Notes: generated from the sequence alone by a model not told the origin. Shown: positions 1 to 5,178, numbered from the stretch's first letter. The stretch: DNA of 6,053 bases from Chloroflexota bacterium (GCA_030666985.1 DAOUWT010000170.1:1-6053); one strand, 5' to 3'. A program made the numbers and translations.

Positions 1-144
1 CTAAGCCTTCGTAATCCAAGCGGTGGACGGTTGTGCTTCCCTTGCTTTGGTTCTCCTTCGAGCTACCCCCTATTTCTTTGTTAACTTGCACCGCAGGCTG
101 GGTAGTCTGCTGCTTACTTCGTCACGGTTCACGCGGGGTTACTA
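1..144 (-). other. attC-like recombination site (degenerate, cut by window edge)
   Basis: Read on plus, the right end (CGTCACGGTTCACGC, GGG, then GTTACTA at 138-144) closely resembles the right ends of the two clear attC sites at 4289-4318 and 5132-5160. The left end reads CTAAG, a four-base spacer, then CGTAATCC, comparable to CTAAC, spacer, CGTAAGC at the left of the 5033-5160 site. Pairing between the two arms is only partial, and the left R box has AAG where AAC is expected, with its outer bases outside the window. The 35-codon ORF at 129-236 ends inside it, which is common for cassette genes. The strand is assigned from similarity to the other two sites. It could also be a chance resemblance or a decayed site. 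Confidence 0.4.
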
Positions 145-236
145 AAATGTAAATATGGGGCGTGGCGGATGCTGAGTGCGTCCTCATCTTGGGTGATCGC
201 CGGACGCTTCAGTAAGAGTCTGAATAGGGTTTCCAT
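129..236 (-). CDS. Small hypothetical protein, 35 aa
   Basis: The ORF starts at ATG 234-236, preceded by a strong ribosome binding site (AAGGAG, six bases before the ATG), and ends at TGA 129-131. The product begins METLFRLLLKRPAITQDEDA; I do not recognise a family. It has an amphipathic basic first helix (LFRLLLKR) followed by an acidic stretch, and no clear membrane segment. The stop lies within the attC-like site at 1-144, so it could be the short gene of a cassette, or the 5' stub of a longer gene truncated at the recombination point. A GTG start overlaps the TGA (GTGA) and opens a further 20 codons; a third frame is open to the window edge. Either could hint at a frameshifted longer gene. 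The ribosome binding site is the main support. Confidence 0.4.
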   Translation of the reverse strand: METLFRLLLKRPAITQDEDALSIRHAPYLHFSNPA

Positions 237-454
237 AATAATCTCCTTTCGTCATTTTGATTAACTAACCCAATTTACCCTTAGTTTTAAGCCTCAGGAA
301 TTAATTTTTTTCATACCTTACAACCAAAGGCTAAACCTGTTTATTTGGTCAGAGCCAGATTTCCTTACCCCATAACTTTGATTACATGTGTATTTTAACG
401 TGGTTTAAATTTTCACTATCCACTCACTATCAGGATTCCCTTGTGCAAAACGAC
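237..454. other. Intergenic region, no gene seen
   Basis: AT-rich stretch between the 35-codon ORF and the terminator at 455-480. Besides the ribosome binding site at 241-246 it shows only a weak inverted repeat, ACCAAA (322-327) with TTTGGT (345-350). I found no convincing promoter for the small ORF; the best minus-strand pair, TTGGTT with TTAATT at 17 bp, is poor at -10. Confidence 0.4.
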
Positions 455-480
455 AAAAAAACGAAGACAATCTTCGTTTA
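455..480 (-). terminator. Rho-independent terminator
   Basis: On the minus strand a perfect 9-bp stem, AAACGAAGA and TCTTCGTTT, closes a TTG loop and runs straight into a further four T residues (seven T in total, three inside the stem). It lies about 270 nt beyond the stop of the metalloprotease gene and is the first convincing minus-strand terminator after it. It therefore probably ends that transcript, with the palindromic repeat included in its 3' untranslated region. Confidence 0.65.
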
Positions 481-519
481 CATTAAGAATTCGTTTAGCC
501 TCGTCAGCAATTGTCAGCC

Positions 520-534
520 ATTTCTCCCTTATAG
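520..534. repeat. 15-bp direct repeat, copy 1
   Basis: ATTTCTCCCTTATAG occurs here and identically at 692-706, 172 bp away. The two copies bracket the palindromic element at 574-664 but do not touch it (39 and 27 bp away), so they are not a simple target-site duplication of that element. They could be a duplication from an earlier, larger insertion or a recombination scar. Confidence 0.6.
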
Positions 535-573
535 TGTATTCATCAGCGGAAGTGTGAACTCAATAGCTCGTTA

Positions 574-664
574 ACGTCACTGCGAGGCAGCTTTACCGCC
601 GAAGCAGTCTCCGACCTAGAAGGGGGGATTGCCGCACTCCGCTGCGCTGTGTTCGCAATGACGT
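574..664. repeat. Palindromic dispersed-type repeat element (91 bp)
   Basis: The element has 12-bp terminal inverted repeats, ACGTCACTGCGA (574-585) and TCGCAATGACGT (653-664), with one mismatch, and further complementary segments inside (GCAGTCTCC near 604 and GGGGATTGC near 625). The motif 'GTCAYTGCGAGG ... GATTGC ... CGCAATGAC' is a type of noncoding palindromic repeat found scattered in many bacterial genomes, and it would fold into a long hairpin in RNA. Only one copy is in this window, so dispersal in this genome is inferred from family resemblance. It lies in the 3' region of the metalloprotease transcript. Confidence 0.65.
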
Positions 665-691
665 GTGTTCATGGTACTCTTGACTATTACA

Positions 692-706
692 ATTTCTCCC
701 TTATAG
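692..706. repeat. 15-bp direct repeat, copy 2
   Basis: Exact second copy of the 520-534 sequence, 45 bp downstream of the metalloprotease stop codon in the transcript sense. It is followed on plus by CTTCGACTAGGGA, which forms a weak TCCCT/AGGGA inverted repeat with its own core. Confidence 0.6.
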
Positions 707-750
707 CTTCGACTAGGGAAAAATGGGACAGACACATATGTTTACTTGAC

Positions 751-2934
751 TTACTTTCTCACATCCAACGTAACGGTTTTAAATTCAATCTCACGCTTAA
801 TTTTCTGGTCGTCTACTTCAACGATCAAAGTGCATGTATGTTCGCCTTCGGCAGGGGAGGTTATCCAAGCATCGGGAGTTTCGGCAACCTGCTTTCCATC
901 CAGCAGCCAGATACAACGCTCGAACTTTATGTGCCGTCCAACATTATCATTAATTATCGCCCGCAGATGCATAGGTCGTTTCGAAAATAGAGTCTGGTCT
1001 TGTTTCGGATGTAACAACGATACAGCCGGAGGTTGCATAGGTGCTTTTATAGAAACCGACTCCGATACAGTCGTGAAGAAACCATCATTGACAACAACCT
1101 GAACCTGAACATTTCCACTGGGGATGCTATCCATAGGTAAGTCAAAAGAATTCCCTTCCTTTGAACGTTCATCTAAAGAAGCTTTCGCTTTTATCGGATG
1201 CCATGTCCTGCCTTTATTGTCAGACCAGCGTACCCAGTAATCAAGCTGCTTGGCTGAATGATCCACCATGAAAGTTACGCGCAGCAACCTATCTTTAAGT
1301 ACAGATGCTTTTACCCTAGAGATTTTCGGCTCTTTATTGGGAGCTTCCATTTCCCACATCACTTTATCTTTTTCATCGCATACCAAACGCAGCCGCGCAC
1401 CGGGTGCTTTATTAGGTATAGAGGCATGAATTACATAGTCATCAGATTCGGTATTGCAATCAACATTACTGCAGCCTTGTCCGGTAAATTTCTGCTCGTA
1501 CCGGAAAACAGCAGAAGATGCAATGACTTCTCCCTCTTCGTCAAGAAGCTCAGCTCTCATCGGTATACGTATCATACCGGCATTGTCCACACGCGTTTGC
1601 ACGCGTGTAACCGTTCTAACATTCACCTTATTGTTGCTGAACAAACCGATAATTGTAATAACATCCATATAATAGACCTCAAATTCAGCGACCGGGTTTT
1701 TTAGCCACCACCAGGGATCATACATGCGCCAGTCATCCCACCATCTCTCATATATGCCCACATATTCGGGGTGAAGATCAGGGTGTTGTATAAGACTACT
1801 ATATCGGTAAATAGACATCCACTGTGGACCGCAATATGACATATAGCATTTATGGTTTGCTGGTGACAGAACATTGCCGTTTTCGATATTTAAACCGTAT
1901 TCTCCAGTGGATGCTGTAGGATTTCCAGCTGGATCATAGGGTTCATATGCCGGATAGCCGACATCACCAGGGGTTCCGCAGGGGGAATGCCCGAAACCGA
2001 GTTGATGACCTACTTCGTGGGCCATGACTATCTCGGCGCCGTTTCCACCGGAGCCGATTGCTGATGATGCGCACCCGATTATAGGGCCCATTGGGATACC
2101 GTTTGCGAGCAGACCAAAATATAAATCACCCGCCTGTGAGCCATCTGCAACCTTTTCGGCAACAAGGTCGGCAAGCAGAGCACTCCAGTTTGGAGAGCAG
2201 CAGCCGTTACAGCTTGGAGGATCAGTCAACGGCTCTGTCTGCGTAATAGTGCTGACAACACGATAGGTTGCATCAGAAAGCGGATATGTGGTCAGCATCC
2301 AGGCTGAAGTATTTTGAAAATCGGCCAAATTTGGAGCTGCAATTGTAAGTGTGGTGGTTCCTGCGACATTATCCCCATTATACCCAACCATTATCCCTGC
2401 CAACCGCATAGTTTGCTTCAAGGTGGCGTCAATATTGACACTTTCGTCATCAGAATAGGTGCCCCCAGTTACTTCAATCTTTAATTGAAGCTTGCCCCAG
2501 AACTCTTCGGCAGGGATTATAAAATTGAGGGTTGCAATGATATTGTCACGCTCGGTTGCATATGACGGCGATACTTCTGCCGTAATAAAACCTGGTGCCT
2601 CAGGTGAATAGGTAGCCACATCACTGTAAAATCCGTATATCAACTGCCGCCTAAGCTTGAGTGTGCCAGTCACATTTGAAACCTGGTTTGGATTGCCGCG
2701 CAGATACACCCGCACCCAAGCAGCTTTTCCGGCAACAAGCCGTAAAGAGTTGCTCGGTCCTCTGTCTGCTGGGTCAGTCAAATGTTCTTCTGCCCGGTAA
2801 TACTGAATTGATTGAGTAACTTCTACCCCATGAATGGACAAATACTTAATTTTTTCAAACACGAAGTCATGCTTATCCAGATATTCCCAGATTGTCTCTT
2901 TCATGAATTCCTTGAAATACTCCTGCTTGTCCAT
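751..2934 (-). CDS. Metzincin-type zinc metalloprotease with Ig-like C-terminal domains, 727 aa
   Basis: Probable zinc-dependent endopeptidase. Residues 306-316 read HEVGHQLGFGH, the full metzincin signature with zinc ligands H306, H310 and H316 and general base E307. The Met-turn candidate is CYMSYC at 363-368. The N-terminal part (GVEVTQSIQ near 36, then LVAGKAAWVRVYLRG at about 66-80) looks like the beta-rich domain that precedes the catalytic domain in many bacterial metzincin-like proteins. Residues after about 410 look like successive beta-sandwich or Ig-like domains (WVRWSDNKGRTWHP at about 567-580, a last domain from about 636). Seven cysteines lie between 242 and 368, which would suit disulfides outside the cytoplasm. 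Yet the N terminus (MDKQEYFKEFMKETIW) is charged and shows no signal peptide or lipobox, so the export route is unclear. The ATG at 2932-2934 was chosen because GAGAGGAG ends five bases before it. An in-frame GTG at 3051 would start upstream of the leader terminator and is unlikely. Substrate is unknown. Confidence 0.85.
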   Translation of the reverse strand: MDKQEYFKEFMKETIWEYLDKHDFVFEKIKYLSIHGVEVTQSIQYYRAEEHLTDPADRGPSNSLRLVAGKAAWVRVYLRGNPNQVSNVTGTLKLRRQLIYGFYSDVATYSPEAPGFITAEVSPSYATERDNIIATLNFIIPAEEFWGKLQLKIEVTGGTYSDDESVNIDATLKQTMRLAGIMVGYNGDNVAGTTTLTIAAPNLADFQNTSAWMLTTYPLSDATYRVVSTITQTEPLTDPPSCNGCCSPNWSALLADLVAEKVADGSQAGDLYFGLLANGIPMGPIIGCASSAIGSGGNGAEIVMAHEVGHQLGFGHSPCGTPGDVGYPAYEPYDPAGNPTASTGEYGLNIENGNVLSPANHKCYMSYCGPQWMSIYRYSSLIQHPDLHPEYVGIYERWWDDWRMYDPWWWLKNPVAEFEVYYMDVITIIGLFSNNKVNVRTVTRVQTRVDNAGMIRIPMRAELLDEEGEVIASSAVFRYEQKFTGQGCSNVDCNTESDDYVIHASIPNKAPGARLRLVCDEKDKVMWEMEAPNKEPKISRVKASVLKDRLLRVTFMVDHSAKQLDYWVRWSDNKGRTWHPIKAKASLDERSKEGNSFDLPMDSIPSGNVQVQVVVNDGFFTTVSESVSIKAPMQPPAVSLLHPKQDQTLFSKRPMHLRAIINDNVGRHIKFERCIWLLDGKQVAETPDAWITSPAEGEHTCTLIVEVDDQKIKREIEFKTVTLDVRK

Positions 2935-2939
2935 AATGT

Positions 2940-2947
2940 CTCCTCTC
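2940..2947 (-). promoter_or_regulatory. Ribosome binding site deciding the metalloprotease start
   Basis: GAGAGGAG on minus, five bases before ATG 2932-2934. A 6-bp hairpin, TGTTGA and TCAACA with an AAA loop (about 2950-2964), lies directly upstream and may keep the site exposed. The ATG at 2947-2949 overlaps this ribosome binding site and is therefore not the start. Confidence 0.75.
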
Positions 2948-2978
2948 ATTTGTTGATTTTCAACATGTAGAACGGGGG

Positions 2979-3021
2979 AAATAAAAAAACCCCTCACACA
3001 CAAATTTGTGTAAGCGGTTTT
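2979..3021 (-). terminator. Intrinsic terminator in the metalloprotease leader (attenuator candidate)
   Basis: On minus, AAAACCGCTTACAC (3021-3008) pairs with GTGTGAGGGGTTTT (2999-2986) around an 8-nt loop, with one G-G mismatch and one G-U pair. It is followed by three more T, then ATTT. It lies between the promoter at 3087-3114 and the ribosome binding site at 2940-2947, so transcripts must read through it to express the protease. The plus-strand version also has a T-rich tail (TTTTCTTTTT), so it may act in both directions. Confidence 0.65.
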
Positions 3022-3045
3022 CTTTTTGCTTTCGTCAATGCTACC

Positions 3046-3063
3046 ACACACTCATCCGTGTGT
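3046..3063 (-). promoter_or_regulatory. Leader hairpin with alternative pairing to the attenuator
   Basis: On minus ACACAC, loop GGATGA, GTGTGT. Its 3' arm and the following bases (TGTGTGGTAGC, 3051-3041) can instead pair with GCTTACACA (3015-3007), the 5' arm of the terminator, using two G-U pairs and a two-base bulge. This gives a 1:2, 2:3, 3:4 arrangement as in classical attenuators. Because the arms are simple AC/GT runs, complementarity could be fortuitous. Confidence 0.4.
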
Positions 3064-3067
3064 ATAA

Positions 3068-3088
3068 ATACAACTACTCTATTTGTAT
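3068..3088. promoter_or_regulatory. Dyad at the transcription start (operator candidate)
   Basis: ATACAA (3068-3073) and TTGTAT (3083-3088) form a perfect inverted repeat with a 9-bp spacer. It overlaps the edge of the -10 box and the expected transcription start of the metalloprotease promoter, a position where a repressor could bind. No regulator gene is visible nearby. Confidence 0.3.
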
Positions 3089-3114
3089 TGTAGCAGAATT
3101 TGTGAAATATTCAA
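3087..3114 (-). promoter_or_regulatory. Sigma70-type promoter for the metalloprotease gene
   Basis: On minus the -35 box TTGAAT (3114-3109) and the -10 box TACAAT (3092-3087) are 16 bp apart, and the -10 is preceded by TGC, an extended -10 element. The expected start is near 3080, giving a leader of about 145 nt before the ATG at 2934. The promoter directly abuts the truncated end of the intI remnant, so the junction may have placed or created it. Confidence 0.65.
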
Positions 3115-3117
3115 CCA

Positions 3118-3345
3118 TGCAAATCCTTCTGGGTGCGTTTCAAGATGGGGGTGAGTTGTAGGCCAGTTGCCACATTTTGTCAAAACGTTTGCTGAGGATC
3201 GCAGAGCGGACTGGGATGAGACGTTCAGCCCCAGTACGGCTCCAGCGCATACCCGCACCACAAAAACGTCCAGACCACCATGATTTACACACACGTCCTC
3301 AACCGTGGTCCAAAAGCCGTACGTAGTCCCTGGGATAGTATGTAA
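3118..3345 (+). pseudogene. intI: Integron integrase (IntI) C-terminal remnant, frameshifted
   Basis: Frame 3268-3345 reads VQTTMIYTHVLNRG followed by PKAVRSPWDSM and TAA. This is the characteristic C terminus of integron integrases (TTMIYTHVLNRGxxGVRSP), containing the nucleophilic tyrosine of tyrosine recombinases in MIYTHV. Upstream, in other frames, are decayed traces of the preceding motifs: NPSG at about 3126 (consensus HPSG or HPSV), ASCHIL at 3162-3179 (consensus ASCHTLRHSFATH), and GGCTCCAGCGCATACCCGCACC at 3234-3255 resembling the codons for GYDIRT. The segment coding for QELLGH is missing and stops interrupt the frames. The N-terminal two thirds are absent; the fragment ends where the metalloprotease promoter begins. 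It cannot encode a working recombinase. Confidence 0.75.
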
Positions 3346-3602
3346 CCATATTACCAACATAGAAACAAAACCAGGAAAACCTAATTTTCGGGGATTGATC
3401 TACCTTATTCAGAATGCCAATCGGCAGCTTGCGAACACAATAGATAATCAGTCTCTTTGCATGAGATTCGAAGCTTTTCATCTGCTTTTTCAACAACCAG
3501 ATTTCTTATGCGACATAGCGCCCAGGCAGGAGCGAATATTGCCTACCCAATAACTCGTGCACCTTGAGAAACCAAATTCCCATAGAAACCTATAATCCCA
3601 CC
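3346..3602. other. Gene-poor stretch after the intI remnant
   Basis: Several short open frames occur on both strands, but none has a ribosome binding site, recognisable domain or coding-like composition. I see no attC site here, although one would be expected after the TPR cassette. It may be decayed cassette sequence or flanking DNA of the former integrase locus. Confidence 0.4.
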
Positions 3603-3644
3603 AACAAGGCCCGGAACAAACCCAAAGGGCCTTGTTTTATTTTT
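3603..3644 (+). terminator. Rho-independent terminator, plus direction
   Basis: AACAAGGCCC (3603-3612) pairs perfectly with GGGCCTTGTT (3627-3636) around a 14-nt loop, and TTATTTTT follows. On minus the tail (GGTGGG) is not T-rich, so it works in the plus direction only. The only plus-strand gene trace upstream is the intI remnant ending at 3345, which may be its original client. Confidence 0.75.
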
Positions 3645-3711
3645 AACGGCAGCATAGCGACGATTTATCGGAAGTTTATCGGCGGTTATAGATATTGAGA
3701 GAGATGTTTGT

Positions 3712-4161
3712 TCACAAAGGATACAATTCAGCCAACCACTCTTTCACTTCATTTGCTTTGTAGTGCCCCATCTTTTCAAATAACGCCAGGCTTTCTTTGC
3801 CATTGGCGAGAGCATCAGAAGTGCGATCCTGAACGATTGCTACACGGGCTAAGCCAAATAACGATTCGGCCAATACTTCCTGTAACTCTTGTTCTTTGGC
3901 CATCTGTGCCGCTTCTGTGAAAAACTGATACGCCGAATCAGCCTTTTCCCATCGTAGATAATGCTCCCCCATCTCACAGAGAATACTATTGATTAGCCAG
4001 TAATGTCCAACGGAACGAGCAAGTTGTAAACTTTCTTGATAATAAGTTTCAGCTTGGGTGTAATCCTGCCGAATACCGGAAATTTCTCCCAAATTGGTGA
4101 GCAAGATGCTTATTCGCTCATCGTGTCCGATCTCACGAGCTAATTTCGACAATACAGACAT
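3712..4161 (-). CDS. Short TPR-repeat protein, 149 aa
   Basis: The protein is almost entirely helical tetratricopeptide repeats: roughly 18-51 (TNLGEI...DYTQAETYYQESLQLAR), 56-91 (LCEMGEHY...ADSAYQFFTEAAQMAK) and 98-132 (SLFGLARVA...DALANGKESLALFEKMG). TPRs mediate protein-protein contacts; the partner is unknown. There is no signal peptide or membrane segment, so it is probably cytoplasmic. The sequence resembles the C-terminal TPR tail of large STAND or AfsR-type ATPases, suggesting a captured fragment of a longer gene. ATG 4159-4161 is preceded by GAAGGGAG with an 8-9 nt spacing. The ATG is 31 bases from the attC A boundary with no room for its own promoter, so it probably depends on read-through. 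No terminator or attC was seen directly downstream. Confidence 0.75.
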   Translation of the reverse strand: MSVLSKLAREIGHDERISILLTNLGEISGIRQDYTQAETYYQESLQLARSVGHYWLINSILCEMGEHYLRWEKADSAYQFFTEAAQMAKEQELQEVLAESLFGLARVAIVQDRTSDALANGKESLALFEKMGHYKANEVKEWLAELYPL

Positions 4162-4192
4162 CTTTTTTTCTCCCTTCCCGAATACTTCTGGC

Positions 4193-4318
4193 GGCTAACG
4201 AGGGCGTGAGCTGCGTGGGGGTGTTTACAGACAGCGCGGCTCTGGAAACCTACTCATCTGCCCAAGAAACAAAAAAAACGCCCGAATCCCCCCACGTCTG
4301 CTCTACGCGGGGTTAGCC
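4193..4318 (-). other. attC site A (integron cassette recombination site, 126 bp)
   Basis: Outer boxes GGCTAAC (4193-4199) and GTTAGCC (4312-4318) are perfect complements. Inside, GCGTGAGCTGCGTGGGGG (4204-4221) pairs with CCCCCACGTCTGCTCTACGC (4289-4308). The right arm carries two extra bases, matching the two extrahelical bases of attC L boxes. Their placement (minus-strand GTAGAGCAGACG, compare canonical GTTCAAGCGGACG) makes minus the canonical top strand, the same direction as the flanking genes. The R' box on minus, GTTAGCC, deviates at one base from GTTRRRY. It sits 52 nt after the YgiT gene stop and 31 nt before the TPR gene start, as expected between two cassettes. Confidence 0.75.
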
Positions 4319-4332
4319 AGCCCCATATTTCT

Positions 4333-4371
4333 AAAAGCATTGCATTCATAATCTCAAACCAAATGCTTTTT
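4333..4371 (-). terminator. Possible terminator overlapping the YgiT gene stop
   Basis: AAAAGCATT and AATGCTTTT form a perfect 9-bp inverted repeat with a 20-nt loop. It starts within the TAA stop (4370-4372) and ends in TTTTAG on minus. The stem is AT-rich and the T run is part of it, so strength is doubtful. On plus the 3' arm has five T. Confidence 0.35.
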
Positions 4372-4606
4372 AGCCGAATGCAGCTACAGGAATATTGCGC
4401 TCTTTTGCCCAACTCTTACGGTGAAGTTTAATTCGCTCTATCTCATGCAATGTGTCTGCTGTAAGATAACTTTCTCCGCAATTTGGACAACTTACGACCG
4501 GAATATTCTCAATAACCAACAAATTTTCACCTTTTCCATAGCTTCTGGTTATTCGGCGAATCTTTGCTCCGCTCTTTCCACAAATATCACAAATCATCTT
4601 ATTCAT
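4370..4606 (-). CDS. YgiT-type zinc-finger protein, putative antitoxin, 78 aa
   Basis: Two CxxC pairs, C6-C9 (CDIC) and C40-C43 (CPNCGESY), separated by a strand-rich stretch (LLVIENIPVVSC) give the YgiT-type zinc-binding domain, the zinc domain of MqsA antitoxins. Unlike MqsA there is no full HTH domain; only a short helix follows (TADTLHEIERIKLH). Proteins of this type commonly follow a DUF4258 gene and are treated as the antitoxin partner. The chosen start, ATG 4604-4606, is one base after the stop of the DUF4258 gene (TAAAATG), which suggests translational coupling. Overlapping GTG (4615) and internal ATG (4597) are alternatives. The pair shares one cassette between the two attC sites. 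Confidence 0.8.
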   Translation of the reverse strand: MNKMICDICGKSGAKIRRITRSYGKGENLLVIENIPVVSCPNCGESYLTADTLHEIERIKLHRKSWAKERNIPVAAFG

Positions 4607-4607
4607 T

Positions 4608-4889
4608 TTATTCACGCCATACGGTTACTATTACCATTTTTTCAGTCAAACTGATTTTTGCTACTACAGCAATATTATCACCTGCAAGCGTCTGTCCTTC
4701 GATTACATATTTCCACTCACCAGTGTCTTGATCTTTCTGCCGCTCCCGGATACTTCCTGTGAGAACACCGCTTTCCACATCAAAAATGGATAAGTTATCA
4801 TCATCCATTTCTTCTTCTGCGTGTATCGTCATCACATACTGACGGTTTCGGATCTTTTCACGCATTTGTTTCAGAATTCGAGGATACAA
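4608..4889 (-). CDS. DUF4258 protein, putative toxin of a type II TA pair, 93 aa
   Basis: Matches the DUF4258 pattern: IRNRQYVMTIHAEEEM (13-28), then DVESGVLTGSI (about 37-47), KYVIEGQTLAGDNIAVVAKI and a final VIVTVW strand. The family has a compact alpha-beta fold compared with RelE-like toxins, and H23 is the conserved histidine of the HA..RM-type motif. Toxicity is inferred from the pairing with the YgiT-type gene, not shown. The start is TTG 4887-4889, with GCGGAG eight bases upstream; ATG 4863-4865 lacks a ribosome binding site and would remove the first helix. The gene lies about 144 nt after the attC B boundary. This leader is long enough for its own promoter, as TA cassettes often have. 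Confidence 0.75.
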   Translation of the reverse strand: MYPRILKQMREKIRNRQYVMTIHAEEEMDDDNLSIFDVESGVLTGSIRERQKDQDTGEWKYVIEGQTLAGDNIAVVAKISLTEKMVIVTVWRE

Positions 4890-4939
4890 AAATATTTCTC
4901 CGCTTGGACAGGTTTACAGATGAAAAATCTACCTTATGA

Positions 4940-4948
4940 ATTTTACCA
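4940..4948 (-). promoter_or_regulatory. Extended -10 promoter candidate for the TA operon
   Basis: On minus TGGTAAAAT matches the extended -10 pattern TGnTANAAT. No good -35 is found 16-18 bp upstream (TTGAGC is only 12 bp away). Transcription would start near 4933, about 44 nt before the TTG start. Confidence 0.3.
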
Positions 4949-5032
4949 GAATTGATTGCTCAAATGCTGAAGGATGAAAGAAAAAAAAGAGATGGTTTTT
5001 ACCGCCTCATATTCACTGTAAGATTTCTGGCT

Positions 5033-5160
5033 GGCTAACGATTATCGTAAGCTGCGCACATGGGTCTAGCAAAACACCACGGCTTGCCCGAAACATCGAG
5101 AGCCAGCCACTTTGATTTTTTTCGTTCAGTAATGGGCGTCCGCTTCACGATGGGTTAGAT
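5033..5160 (-). other. attC site B (integron cassette recombination site, 128 bp)
   Basis: On plus GGCTAAC (5033-5039) opens and GTTAGAT (5154-5160) closes the site. ATCGTAAGCTGCGCACAT (5044-5061) pairs with ATGGGCGTCCGCTTCACGAT (5132-5151), the latter with two extra bases. On minus the outer arm reads ATCTAAC, a two-base spacer, then ATCGTGAAGCGGACG, very close to the canonical R''-L'' arrangement with extrahelical bases in GTNNAAGCGGACG. Orientation, length and arm geometry agree with attC A, and ATCTAAC fits RYYYAAC exactly. It begins 18 nt after the last ORF of the IS91-type element. Confidence 0.8.
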
Positions 5161-5178
5161 GAAATTCTCCTGCCCTCG

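Noticed and set aside
649..1102. Plus-strand ORFs across the protease 3' end
   Set aside because: They are shadows of the metalloprotease frame and the palindromic repeat, without ribosome binding sites.
2935..3051. N-terminal extension of the metalloprotease from GTG 3051
   Set aside because: Its first codons lie upstream of an intrinsic terminator, no ribosome binding site precedes the GTG, and a strong one precedes ATG 2934.
3041..3055. Five-codon leader ORF (M-S-V-W-stop) on minus, a possible leader peptide for attenuation
   Set aside because: There is no ribosome binding site, and four sense codons give too little for ribosome-mediated attenuation. The reading frame is a by-product of the GT-rich hairpin.
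3079..3360. Minus-strand ORF of 93 codons
   Set aside because: It lies antisense to the intI remnant, has no ribosome binding site and runs into the metalloprotease promoter. Its apparent motifs are explained by the opposite strand.
3299..3496. Minus-strand ORF of 65 codons
   Set aside because: It starts at a TTG without a ribosome binding site. Its C-terminal part is antisense to the intI tail, and the rest shows no domain.
3305..3553. Plus-strand ORF of 82 codons
   Set aside because: It overlaps the intI tail in another frame, has a GTG-type start without a ribosome binding site, and shows no family resemblance.
3545..3690. Search for an attC after the TPR gene (AATAACTCGTGCACC and CGGTTATAG ends)
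   Set aside because: The candidate ends do not have complementary arms with extrahelical bases, and the perfect stem at 3603-3636 is an ordinary terminator.
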